From the NCBI RefSeq assembly GCF_001625305.1, contig NW_017803921.1, positions 2,105,295 to 2,169,294 on the forward strand: a DNA stretch of 64,000 bases, in the 5' to 3' direction. The translations under genes were made by a program, and so were the position numbers. Numbering within the stretch: the stretch's first letter is position 1; every line of letters begins with the position of its first letter. Below, in pieces: positions 1-12,184 of the stretch. The notes below the pieces were generated by a model that did no database searches, was not told the origin of the DNA, and was given only the letters and a program-made list of their open reading frames with translations. The stretch is from Branchiostoma belcheri. Lineage: Eukaryota > Chordata > Leptocardii > Amphioxiformes > Branchiostomatidae.

Positions 1-227
1 TTCCCAAAATATCATTCAAGATTTTATCTATGACTATATTGAAAATACACATCTTTCATACTTCTTTCGCTCAGTACTTCTCCATGCATATACAGTGTAT
101 TGCTTATCATAATTACATTATTTTTAACTGCCTTTTTTCTTATCTGTATTTCCACAAGGCCATCACAGTCAAATGCAGGAACCTGGCTGATGTTTACATG
201 GCTTCATTTAGAGTGTATCAAATGTCT

Positions 228-233
228 TTTATT
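228..233 (-). terminator. Candidate poly(A) signal of SH3BP5
   Basis: AATAAA on the minus strand, about 145 nt past the stop codon at 379-381. It supports the gene ending inside the window rather than splicing onward. Confidence 0.5.
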
Positions 234-378
234 TGAAAAACTGGGCGTTGTCACAACAGAATGTTATCAAATTGTCATGATGCAGGCATATATAACTATT
301 ATTGATTTGTTGAGTAACCATTGAAATCAATGGACTTTGATACAATATTTGTTGTTAAAAAATCAAATTTTCTTAAAC

Positions 379-3300
379 TTACAAATAAGTGTCCTCTAAT
401 TCATCAATCTCTTCAGCTGTCATTTCGTCCACAGATTTTCTTGGAGAGGACAAATTCTGCTTTTCTGGTTTTGTCCCATTTTCGAGGGCATCCCCCTGTC
501 CCTGTATCTCAGAACTCTGTTCTGTTGTATCTTTTCTATCCTCTGTAACCTCTGCCCTTTGACCTTCATCTATGACCCCTTGCCTGTTCTCTACCTGATG
601 ATCCCCAACCTCTGTGATTTCTACACTGGAAGATTTGTCCGTTTGTCTTATTTCTGATGGTTTTTCCTCTATGCTAGAGTTTGAAACTTCCTGTATGCTA
701 GTGTTTGAAACAGCTTCTACAGGTGTATCTGGCGCAGAAGTCTCCTGTGACTCAAAACTTCTAACCTCGCTACTTTCCTCCTTTCTAGCATTGTCCTCTT
801 CATCTTTCCTCCCTGTAACTGACCCTGCTGTCTGACTTTCTTCAATGGCTTCTACAGTTTCTTTCACTACCACATCTTCCAAAGGAACTTTAGGTTCTTG
901 GTTTTGAAGTGCACTGCCTTCAGTAGACTCAAACATGACTTCATCCTGCCCTACCTTCTGTTCTATCACCTCTTCCCTACATTCAGAGACTTTGACCTCA
1001 TTTGGTAAACTTGTATCACATTCTACAGCCACATTTGGCATATTTGTCCTATCCCCTTCATTTTGCAATGTAGGAAAACTCTCAGCCTTAACCACCTCTG
1101 TAGAGGTATCCTGTTGTTGTTCAACAACCTCTTCAGCATTAACTTTACCTGGTACAGTAACAATTGCATTTTCATCTGCACAATGTGACATATCTTCTTT
1201 ATAACCCTCCTCTACAACATCTTCAAAAGATTTCTCAACATCATCAACTGCCTCTTGTTGCACATGTACATCTATGTCTTCCTTTTCTGTTTTGTCTGTT
1301 TCTATCTCTGGCATATCATCATTTTGAGAAGTGTCCTGACTATTTTGAGAAGTGTCCTGACCATTTTCTTCTGTTGTTTCTGTCTGCATCTGTATTTCCT
1401 CGATTCGATGTTGTTCCTCCTCCATACATGTGGCTGTTCCTGCAACTGCCATGTCACCATCTCCTGCTGTTACCTTCTCTGTCAGCCCTCCCACTACAGC
1501 TTGTACTGCTGGAGCCGTTCCTTCAGTGTAACTTCCTCCCTCCACAGCTTGTCCAGATTCAGTAGCTGTTCCCTCAGTGGTACACCCTCCCTCTGCAGTC
1601 TTCTCTACCACGTCCTGGGAACAGGCGGCGCCCACAGCAGAACTAGAGGAGACACTTTCGCCGACGCTGCTACTATGAGAAGTGAAGGAGCCTCCTCTAT
1701 CCCTTCTGCTGAGACTGGCGTCATCCGTCTGGGCGATCATGGACGCGTCGTCTGTGGTGGAGTCTGTATCCAGACTATTGCCGTCATCCAGGTCGGAGTA
1801 CTGCGAACAGGAATCCACATCTAGAAAGTGAGGGGGAAAAATCTAGTGTTAAATTTCAATGTTAGATTAAACGTTAGATCTTACCATCAGAATATTTTAA
1901 GGTAAAACTTGCATGAGTACACTTTCATTTTCCATGTCACTGTTGCAAAACCAATTGTACACCGTTTTATCACTCAGGTGTCAGATCATAGAGCTAGAAA
2001 ACATCCTTGAGCTAGAACATTTCATGTCCCTTGCAGGGATCCACAGAAAAAGGCTAGGGTCAGCAGTTTTTTCTAGCATTGGTCAGGAAACAGGAAAAAT
2101 TTTTCCTGTACCATCCAGGTTGATTTCCGGCAGGTCATCTCTGTCAGCCTCGGCCCCGACCCCCGCACTGCGCGGCTCCTTGAGAAGTTGTCGGTTGCGG
2201 TGGATCTCGTCTGAGATGCTCTCCAGGTTCTTTAAGGCCTCTCTGTACTTGACCTTGGACGCTGACACGGCCTTTTGAAGGTCTTCCACATTCTGCTTCT
2301 GTTGCTGTTAGAAAGTAGCAGAGAAAAGTTTACATTAAACAACATGGAATAGGAAACCTTATTTGCAAATTAGTTTTTATACAAATTAAACTCAATCTTT
2401 TTTAAACAAGTTTGACAAAGGCTGAAACAAAGACATCTTAAAACAATTGAAGCTTGATCTTTTAAGTTCTAGAAAATAGTTTGTGGTTTATTTATACTGT
2501 CAGAATATAAAAGCAGATGATATATCAAGCAACTTACCAGAAGTTGTAGCTCAAAACTGGTCTTGACATCAAAATATGGTCTGCAGAAAACAGATACAGC
2601 AGGTAAGGTTTAGTGTAGGTCCGTACGTTCGAGGAAAGCCACACCCCAAGCACATTTAACTTTAAGACCCCACCACACTTATCGAAATAGTAGGGTCCTT
2701 GCTACTGTGTGGCTCAAACCTCACAGTCTGGTCTCTTGGTTGACATCTATTCTTGTAAAGGTGATAGTCACCTGTTATATCAATCCTTCCTCATATGTGT
2801 GGAAAATCTTAATAAATAGAGAAATGGACATACTTGGTTTTAGCGATGACTTTCTTGAGTGACTTCTCCAGCTGCTGAAGTTTGTGGTTGGCTGTGTTGT
2901 AGGCCTCAGCTTTCTGCTGGTGGTCATGTTCGCTCTTTGATCGCATCTGTTCTGCCTCCATCACCTGCAAATCCAAACAAGGAGTTTCCATCAATGAAAA
3001 AAATTCATGCTTTTGTTCTTTTACTGCCCCCCTCCCCCATGATGCATTTATCATCTGGATCATAATGAATTTCAATATTTTAGTGATTTTTACTGTATTG
3101 CTTGTGCTTCCATAGACCAATGAAAAATATGATTGAGAAATTATTAAAACGAATCATGTCTGTCAGTCTAAAAAGACTATGCCATTGACTTAAACTGTGC
3201 AAAATGGGATGTTACAGTTCCTCATGCCTTTACAAATTAGTACATTTCCTTCACATTACATAGACTAAAATGCATCACACTGGTCTGAATTGAACTTGAA

Positions 3301-6300
3301 TCAAGGTAGCTCATTGGTTCCTCATGACCCATGACCCGACCTTCATGGTGGCGTGGTTCAGCATCTCCTGCCAGGCGGAGTCGAACTGTCTCTTCTCGTC
3401 CGCGTCGCTGAACAGCCGCTGTTCCGCCAGTGAGATGGTCTCCCGGGCGGCGCGGTGGATCCCGTTTGCACGCTGGTACTCAACCGCTGCCTTCTGCGCT
3501 TCCACCTGGGCCTGTTAGAAATCAGATGTACTTTTTTATTTGTACTTAAATAAAATCATACATTGTGTGGCATTAAATGGCCAAGTGATTAGGCTAGCAG
3601 ACACAAGACCAAGAGGTCATGGGATCATCAATTCCTGGCATTCCTAGCAAGACATTTAGCCTGTGAAACCCAAGCTCATAGTCCCTAGGGAGCTGGCGAA
3701 AAGCGAGGTTCAGTCAGGCTAGCAAGACATTGTGTCTTTGGGAAAAGTACAGATTGTGACTTTCCTCACTTCACCCAGGTGTAAAACAGGTAGCTGACTG
3801 GTTTTTCAGGTAAAAAGAGGTAAAAGGCAAGGGATAGATTTTGGCAAGCAACCCACTGCCCCTACAACCCCCAAAAAGGGTATAGGACTACCTTTATCTA
3901 CCTACCTTCTATCATACATTTAACCACCATGTACCTGTTTGGCCATTTTCTTGGCGTCGTAGTACGGCCGTGCCTTCTGTACAGACTTGCCCATCTTCTT
4001 AGACAGGAGGTTCAGCTTCTGGGTGGACTCTGTTAGGGTTTGTCGGAACAGCGCTCGGGCTTCCTAAACATACAGGACAATAGGCTCATTAGAAATATAT
4101 TATGGCTCAAAATGCTTATTTCTGTATACCTGCACCAGTGCAGGCAACATTCAATATTACCTGCATGAAATTAATTTTACCTATAATACAGTTTCTTTGC
4201 CTTTCAGTTCACAAAAAAACCCTACCATGTATGTTAAAATGTTGATGTGTATACATGTAGTATATAGAAAAGTAATGTATATATATATATATCTAATATT
4301 GAAAGTTCCAAATTGACAGAAGCATCTGTGTTTATCTAGACAGATACTTACCAGCGTGTGTGAATACTATACAGTGTGTTTTGAATCAACAGTTAGAGTC
4401 TTGTTCATTGCTACGTGTACATTACATCCAACCACAACTGTCATAACATCACTCCTCAAAATCTGAATTTTTGAAAGATACAATCATGTAACTCCCAAAG
4501 ATATATGTAACTCAAATTACAGGACTGCAAAAATTTGTCACATGACTTGCAATACACACAAATTCTCCTAATTATACTGCTTAATTAGTTTTACAGATAT
4601 GTTACAAATTTCTGTACTTACATCCAACTCTGCCTCCAACTTGTTGATCTCATTGCTGGCAGCATTCAGTCTCTCCAACTCCTCCTGAACAGTCAACAAG
4701 AAATTCAAGAAATCAGATTTCAAGTATTCTGAGTTTTCATGTAATAGTATATGATAATGCAATGTTACATGTACATTTTAACTCCTCTTGTCCAAACCCT
4801 TTGCTCGCTCCATGGGTCACCTTTCCCATCCCTGCTCCGCGACCCCAGAGTGACATGTGGGGGTCTTACCCCTCTCATAGTGCATAGCGAAACCGCTGAG
4901 CCAAAAATCTAATCATTGGTCTCATCGCATACCAAATATCAAGACATTCTTATGATCCAAGCCTTCTCAAGTTATCATGTTTACTTACAGACACACATAC
5001 AGACACACAGACACACAAGAATGCCACCAAAAATAATAGTATAACCTTCTTGGCAAAGACAACAACTGAAGATCTCAGGTTGTTTGACATACTTTAATCT
5101 GGTTGTAAAGACAGAAACTGTATAGGGTTAGAGGGTTACACGAATGCTATCCTCAGTCTCCCCCATGTGTTACCTGTAAGTCTAATTCAACAACAGGCCA
5201 AATCTGGCAACAACACATATCTTGTTTATTGGCTGACCTCCAAGGAGAGCAACCGGACAAAGCTAGATCAGGCTTCTATTCTTCATTAGCAAGAGTTTAT
5301 AGTAAGACCATGGAGTTAACTCCATGGTGAGACCGCCACATTGAAAATATCTACTGATAAAACGCAGCATGAAAAAAGTTCCCAGGTATGTACACAAATA
5401 CAACTCCACAACTAACTAATTAAAAGTCAAGGTAGGTCAAAGCTGCACTCTTCATGTGTCTTGCTAAGTGGAAACTTGAAATCAACCTGACCACCCATAA
5501 ATTTGAGCATAAAATACCAATGGTACAGCCCTATCATTCACTAATTGGGTCCCATCCAATCTAATTAATTAAACCATCCAGTAGGAAGTAGACTGACTAA
5601 TTGGGAGCCCCAGAAGGTATTGTGGTATGGGATTGCACTAGATTTTCCAGCTGTGCCCAGATAGAGCTCTTCATAGCTGGCATGGCTCCAAATAAATTCT
5701 CCATGACTCTTATTCGATATTTGGGTTGGAATTTGCCATGAATCTGTACCAATTATAAAAGCACTGCCACAAAGACAATATTATCGAAACAAAGTCACTG
5801 TGCTATACAACTGCCCTGGAAGCAACAGAGAGTATAGCAGAAACCACAGCAAATTCAGGTCACCGCAGAAAACAATATACAATAGGGCCACAAATTTCAA
5901 GGAAGCGTATCAGTTTTGAGAACCCAACACAAAGCATTTTGCGCACATGTGAGCATATATGGGCTTTAGAAGGTACAGAAATTCAAGTACGCCCTGCCTT
6001 TCGTATCCGGTACATGTTACCGTCTCCGCAAAAACTTTCCACGGAAGCCAGGCCGGACATTTTGAGTCCCTGTGTTGTTGACAGAAAGATTCTTCCCTCC
6101 CTGCACAGAAGTCCTGGTCTATTCATACCAGATGCCGGGGAGGCAAATATCCCAGAATTCCTGCTGGTAGGGTCTTTGGAGATGGAAATGGAGTGTGCCA
6201 AGTTCCCCCAGGGGTCAGCTTAGGGCAAGGGGAGGGGCTTAGCCTGGGATTAGGAAGTGTAGCCTCCACCAGGCCAGGCTGTACCAGGCTTTCCTATGGG

Positions 6301-9300
6301 TATAGAGGTGCCAATCGGAGAATTCGGAGAAAAAAAGGAAATAATTGGCCAGGAGAGTCAGTCCGCAGGAAGTTTCACATTCCCAAACTCTATGGTAACT
6401 ATTAACAGTTGAAAAATTCAAATTGTAAATAAACTGCTATCACAGATTTTCTGAGTACAACCGTTCGGTTCTAGTATATGGATTTTTCAGGACTTTATAT
6501 AACCTGTATCTGCTTTTAAGTTTAATATATTTTGTCTGAGCCTGACCTCTTCCCTCATGACCCAATTGAGAGGCAACAAGCAGACTGATTTGAGTATTTC
6601 ATGAATTAAAACAAAGGCTCAAACAAGCAAGCAAACAAACAAGCAAACCTACTTTGTAAACTGCTACATCATGTACAATCCCATGAAGAGATGTAGAAAT
6701 GTCTACAACTTCAGGTGAGTGCGTTTTCTTCTGCACCCACTGCAGGACAGCTCCCAGTATGATAATAAACGACAACATCTCCCAAACCAGCAAACACACG
6801 AAGCAGCGAACACTCAGCAACAGTACAGTTATCAAGGCACAGTTGACATACTATGTGATACAAATGTACCACATGTAGACCACATGTAGTCCTAGTGATA
6901 TCACGTATCACACACTTGAGTATCTCCTTATATAGCTGATATGATACAAGAGGCATCTGTTTGTGCTATCAAGCTTTCAGTGCTGACCTGGTATGAATGA
7001 AAAACTTCTTGACACATATTTCATTGGTCATATTATTAGCTACATGAAATCTATGGTCAGAAAATCTTTCATTGGATGCCTAGGCCTGTTTTTTTCACCC
7101 CGTCACTTCATGCCTTTTTCTGAAAAAAAAAATCAGAAAAACCAACAAATGAAATTGGTGCGGCATTGCTAACAGTTTGAAGTATGCAACATAATACAAC
7201 ATATTATAATGTATTTGGTGATTAAAAAATTTAGCCACAGTTACCAAGAAAATCTAGCCACAGTTTCCAAGAACAGGGAGGTAGAATTTCCTACCCAACC
7301 TGCTGTTGATACAGAACAGCTGTGGGGTAACCAAGGGTCAAGAAGCCATTAACTACTGTAAACTCATGTATTTTTGCAAAGACTTAATTGCCAACATGGA
7401 GACAAAAGGAGGTATTTATAGGTGTTTTAAGTGTCATGTTGAAAAAGTTTAGTTGTACAGTACTAAATGTATGAAGCACATGTTCACTGTGTTTTGATTT
7501 CGTGGCAAATGCCAAAATAAAACTACATGTACTGCGAATATTTCATGATCTACTGTATTGTTCAGAAAGCCGGATATGTGACTGAAGGTGACACCAAGTG
7601 GTACAGAGGACTAGATATCTACATTCTTCAGTTTGAAGTAAAACAGCAAGTGTTGGAAAGGCATTAAAATAATCTAAGCCAAGGACAGAACTAACACTTG
7701 GATTGTTGAGCTCAACTGAATGAATGAATGAATGAATGAATGAATGAATGAATGAATGAATGAATGAATGAATGAATGAATGAATGAATGAATGAATGAA
7801 TGAATGAATGAATGAATGAATGAATGAATGAATGAATGAATGAATGAATGAATGAAAACATACAATATGGAAATGGCGAACTTGACTTACCCATGGACAC
7901 TCTAACACTCAGTATAACGTACCCAGGACACTTATCTAACTAGTAATAGTGACTTGTAATCTACATGTGTATGCCCGGAGTGGTGAAACTTCTGAGGGAA
8001 GAACTGAAAAAAGAACAATCTGGTCCTAGACGTACTTTGTACATTCATTTGGAGATTTAGTGTGAGTCTGTGAGAATAATATTGCTCGTAGCAACGATTT
8101 AATTCGATTTTTCTGACTTGTAATGTCTCGAGGTGTAGTCCTTTTAAGACCAAGTGCAATATGTAGAAATAAGACTACAGTATTTAGTTACATTCTAAAT
8201 ATTCCTACAGATATTAGCTGCGGCATTTCCCCACAGATATTAGCTGCGACATTTCCCACAGATATTAGNNNNNNNNNNNNNNNNNNNNAGACGTACTTTG
8301 TACATTCATTTGGAGATTTAGTGTTAGTCTGTGAGAATAATATTGCTCGTAGCAACGATTTAATTCGATTTTTCTGACTTGTAATGTCTCGAGGTGTAGC
8401 CTTTTAAGACCAAGTGCAATATGTAGAAATAAGACTACAGTATTTAGTAGTGCTCACTTGGATCTGTCAGTGGGACAGTGTAACGTTGCTATTTTATCTA
8501 ACCTCTTGTAAATATCAAAGAATGAGATTTTATTTTGTATTGTAACGATTTTACGAGGCTCTCCAAAGATGGAGGAAATAAAGAGATGAAATGAAATGAA
8601 TGAATGAATGAAACCATTCTAATCCTAACTTTACATTGCAAATATTACACATCCACAAACTTCCAATTTTCCCCATGCCACAATATTAAACTGTATTTCA
8701 TGTTTATAAAATGATCTAGTCATGAATAAATTGGTATATATCTATACCTTATGGAACTTTATAGAATAATCATGAAGTGCCATACTTGATAGAAAAAAAA
8801 TCACACGTACAATGGTATAATTTCCACCTGACCATTCAATAAACAATCAAGGGTTCCGCCCCCTGCCCCCCTCCCCCATTCATACTCCACAATTTCATAG
8901 CAACAACCTCGACCTATATTTGCATACCCGGAAAACAAACATCAGGAAAGTTAATTTTACACATACATTTACTACGATCTAAACTTCAAACAAAATGCAA
9001 ATGCTAACTGAGTTAGTTGTGGTAGTAGAAATGTTTGATTTCATCGAGGATGTAATATTGACGACAAGATATAACCATCGAACGAGTCAAGGCAAACAAA
9101 AACATATTTTTGACTTGTGACTTATCATCGTCATATGCACCCCATGATTTCTCGATACGGAGCAACATAACGTCAAGCTCCTGTATTTCTTTTATTCAAC
9201 AGACAGATTTTGTAAACAAGAAATATGTATTGCGTAGTGAAAATATTATCATCTTTAAAAAAAATCAAACAGGTTGCACGAAATTAGGCCAAAACAACGG

Positions 9301-9425
9301 CTGAATTTTCCAGCAAAAACACCGGCGCATTTTTCAAGAAATTCCTAGCCTTTCCCACTGACCTGAATCCTTGGATCTAGCCCTTCATCTCCAGAAGACG
9401 TCTCCGGTTGTCCTTGCTCAGACAT
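379..9425 (-). CDS. SH3BP5: SH3 domain-binding protein 5 (Rab11 GEF), 8 coding exons
   Basis: Coding exons in transcript order are 9425-9363, 4684-4622, 4063-3935, 3511-3341, 2964-2834, 2580-2538, 2304-2112 and 1820-379. Every junction has GT/AG ends and joins in frame to 744 residues. The N-terminal 265 residues match the SH3BP5 coiled coil: the DPRIQ start, KPYFD, SLAEQRLF, QFDSAWQEMLNHAT and ALKNLESISDEIH blocks are recognisable. The family acts as a guanine-nucleotide exchange factor for Rab11 and, as Sab, as a JNK-binding protein at mitochondria. The last exon alone encodes about 480 residues rich in Glu, Val, Thr and Ser. It starts with a DSCSQYSDLDDG stretch like the vertebrate tail but is far longer. 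Intron 1 (4.7 kb) holds simple repeats, MITE remnants and an assembly gap. The start ATG is chosen because the short Gly/Glu-rich leader runs directly into DPRIQ. SH3BP5L is the alternative vertebrate name; the invertebrate gene probably predates that split. Confidence 0.95.
3565..3905. repeat. Decayed tRNA-derived SINE with shared 3' body
   Basis: The left end has a weak tRNA-like head (GGCCAAGTGATTAGGCTAGC followed by a degraded B box). The right part reads 'ccactgcccctac...aaaggg...gactacctttatc'. Related tails occur at 39780-39955 and 50739-50850. It lies in SH3BP5 intron 3. Confidence 0.45.
4890..5075. repeat. Dispersed repeat with (ACACAG) tract
   Basis: The order 'ctaatcattgg...accaaatatcaagac...cttctcaagttatcatgttt', then ACAGACACAC repeats, then 'aacctt cttggc', resembles the block at 15120-15290 in SCAP intron 4. 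This implies a common dispersed family; its class is not determined. Confidence 0.4.
5076..6230. other. SH3BP5 intron 1 segment without recognised feature
   Basis: Intronic DNA. No conserved reading frame, RNA gene or clear repeat end was recognised. Short ORFs here lack any coding signature. Confidence 0.4.
6236..6405. mobile_element. Foldback MITE family 2, degraded copy
   Basis: Carries the family signature order 'tagcctcc.accaggc' ... 'attggccaggagagtcagtccgc'. The better copies are at 29019-29160 and 40144-40417. Ends are eroded. It lies in SH3BP5 intron 1. Confidence 0.45.
7073..7167. mobile_element. Half copy of Harbinger-like MITE family 1
   Basis: Shares 'gatgcctag.cctg', the CCTGTCGCTTCAT-like segment and the terminal 'aaccaacaaat.aaattggtg' with the right half of the intact element at 22850-23223. 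The left half was not found, so this copy looks truncated. Confidence 0.55.
7717..7857. repeat. (TGAA)n microsatellite, about 35 units
   Basis: An essentially pure TGAA tetranucleotide run in SH3BP5 intron 1. The long Ser-Phe-Ile-His ORFs over it on the minus strand are artefacts of the repeat. Shorter TGAA runs occur at about 8595-8612, 11838-11861 and 62870-62897. Confidence 0.95.
8028..8448. repeat. 160-bp duplication flanking an assembly gap
   Basis: 8028-8188 and 8289-8448 are nearly identical. The second copy begins immediately after the N run. Between them are three 25-28-bp units built on 'cacagatattagctgcg'. It could be a real tandem duplication or two haplotypes placed side by side. 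Confidence 0.85.
8269..8288. other. Assembly gap (20 N)
   Basis: A run of 20 N within SH3BP5 intron 1, directly between duplicated blocks. Confidence 1.
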
Positions 9426-10071
9426 ATTCCACAGTTTGCCAAAGGTTAGTGCCAGAAAATCTCAAGTAAACGTCGAAAACCGCAAGATTTTCATGGTAAA
9501 CCTGGAGATCGCAAGGCCCCCAAATCAAATTACCAAACATAGGTGCCCTACATACCAATATATCACATGCCTTTCTAAACGCTTTATACATAGACATCAA
9601 CGTAGAAAACATTAAATTTACAAAAATTAGCCCAGATTTATCATTAAAAATTATTTATGGCCAAAACTACAAAAGGAATATGATATAACGAGTGGACTGA
9701 TTGTTCAGGCAGTAGGTTTTGTGACGTAGGCAGCTAAATTGAATGACATATTTCAACATGGTCTCTAAACGTTGGTCTGTTTTTGGCAGGCGCCACATGT
9801 GGGTGTTTTCGCGTTGTTTTTCTCTTCAACATACATGTAGCTACGTCTTCCTAACGTCGGAATGAAGCTGAAGTAGCCAGACAGCGAGTACAACCAGAGA
9901 AACCGCCCGCTAAAGCTACCTACCGGAATCGTTGCAGTTGTTTTCTTCAGTGTCCGCCCCCCTCCCCACCGTTTGTTTGCGTTTAGATGATCACGGATAA
10001 ATAATTTCGCGGAACCCGAATTTCAGCCATCGAAGCGGATTTTACAAGAGTTTAACCAGGAAATATGCGAG
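9426..10071. promoter_or_regulatory. Head-to-head promoter region, SH3BP5 / SCAP
   Basis: SH3BP5 starts leftward at 9425. The likely SCAP 5' leader exon ends rightward at 10071, where a GCGAG|GTGAGT donor is visible. About 650 bp therefore serves two divergent genes. An E-box-like palindrome CACATGTG lies at 9794-9801. CpGs are more frequent than in the flanking introns. No TATA box is convincing. The exact start sites cannot be read from sequence. Confidence 0.6.
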
Positions 10072-12184
10072 GTGAGTTCAGATTTGATTTGTAGCTAAAC
10101 ACCCATATTCGTTTCCTTGTTGTAGTTTTATTGTTATGTTGTTTATAATAATAATAATAATTATAGGCTTGTTTATAACTTTGCTAGGGGAAACATTATG
10201 TTATAATTTGACTGCATAGGAGTCAGCCTAATCAAGATGTTGAAGAAGTACTTGGTGTTACCAATTCATTGCAAATAATTTTTAGACTGAAATAATGTTA
10301 CCACATGATTACATCATCTTATACTCATAGGCATGCCTTAAGGATCTCATGTTGTTGTTTTTTGAGCAGAATAAACAACAATAGATATACTAAACCATTA
10401 CAGTAACAGTATGTCCCATATATCTCCTATGACTACCCCCACTTGTATGACCCTAACCCACGTGTTAATGTATGTGTCAACAAAAACATCAGGCCACATG
10501 CCCAACCCTATGACATCATCAACACTTTTCTGTGATTCGCCAGAAAAGTGATTTGCCAAGTTCTGTGCACAAAGAACTATTGTGTATGATTGGTATTGGA
10601 ACCAAAAAAAGGTTTGGCAAAAACGCTTTTCTTTCTTCTCACTTAGATAATTCCTCTTGGATTGTAAATAATGTGCTTCAGAAAATACATGTATGTGTAT
10701 CAGCAAAATAATCAGTTCAGGTGATGTTAAGGAAGATAAATTTTGTGTGCCTTTATGGTACATTTAACTTGTTACATACTACTTTCTCTGCTTAGCGCTC
10801 ACATGGGAATCAAACACTACCAGTGGGCTAGACCCCTGCTGTGGCACTTGCAAAAACTTATCCTTTTTTTTAATAGAAATGCCAGCAAATTCATTATAAT
10901 AAGGTTTTTTTTTAAAGTATAATGTGCTATGGTGAGCAATACCCACTTACATGTATGGAGTGTTAAATGCTCTAAATTATACTCATTTTACCATAAAACT
11001 TTTAAAGTCAACTTGGTGGATGTTATGGTACTTATTCTGTAGTCTCTTTACCAGTACACATATTTATGTGCTCTTTGTTCTTTGAACTGCACCTGTCGAC
11101 ATGTTCCAAATGTTAACCCTTAATCTGCAGACTCCACATGTAAACAGTACAAAAGCTTGGTCCACCCATAGCAGGGATAGGGTCAAACAAAGGACAGCCA
11201 ACTCCACTGACCCATTTACAAGCACATTCTGGCCACTGGCACTGGTCAGTATCCAGGCCAGTATTCAACTGACCTGACCATAGAAACATACATACATTGA
11301 AGTCATTTAATTTTTGGGGTTTTTATTTCACTATAGTAGTTGAAAATAGGTTTTTTAGGTGTTTTCCATTGTAAATTTGCGGTCAAAACAATTTTGAAAG
11401 ACACTGAGGAAAATGAAACTATGTTTATAATGACTGAATGTGTCATTACTCTAGAATTGTAAGCCTGTTTTCCCTCTAATTATGTTAATGGACACATCAT
11501 AAATACATGATACTGTAAACAATGGCAGTGTTGTCACCTTTGGCCCCCTCCCCCTACATGCACTGATATATTCTCCAGACATGTGTGGGAGTGACACTGG
11601 CTAAGGACTGGTATTTTCCACATTTTGTTGTACGTCTATTTCCTAGAAAGTTCTCCCTTCTATTCTGTATATCTTGACAGTTTTACTGCATTTGTGTTTT
11701 CTTATATGGCTGATTAATTTGTCTGAAATGTCAGCAATAGGTACGTTGATTGGTGCTTATTGTAGTGGATAAAGGTCATTGACCTAGTTTTTAAAATGTG
11801 AAGGTTTTTGGCTGGTAGCTACAGTCAAACCTGTAGAATGAATGAATGAATGAATGAATTCTTAAATTCAAATATTTAATAATTGACCACCTCTACATGT
11901 ATATAAGGAACACCTAATTGATATAAAGTCAAACTTGTACTGATGACCACCTCTAGATAAGAATAACTTGGTCCTTGTGACAATTCTTTTTACAGTCCAT
12001 TACATAATTTTTGCTAATTTGACACAAGCATTGCCCACATGCATGTACACATGGACAGATTTTATCAGTCTCAGGACTGGTCTTCTTGACTGTACATTTA
12101 TCTATATATCTATGCATATACAGGTGAGATGAGAGTAAAACGTGAAGAGTGAAGACTCGTCCAGACTGTCGTGTATGATCCAGG
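10060..12184 (+). other. SCAP: SCAP 5' leader: non-coding exon 1, intron 1, two short upstream ORFs
   Basis: A donor at 10072 (GTGAGT) and an acceptor ending at 12123 define a leader intron of about 2 kb. If spliced so, the leader has an upstream ORF starting at 10065 and crossing the junction to a stop at 12150-12152 (11 codons). A second, starting at 12175, overlaps the SCAP start and ends at 12211-12213. This is an inference; the cap site is unknown. The intron holds no other recognised gene. Confidence 0.5.

Noticed and set aside
1255-1824. 189-residue plus-strand ORF opposite the SH3BP5 tail
   Set aside because: Shadow of the low-complexity coding exon on the other strand; no domain, no splice or start context.
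7543-7908. Ser-Phe-Ile-His repeat ORFs
   Set aside because: Translation of the TGAA microsatellite in three frames; not coding.
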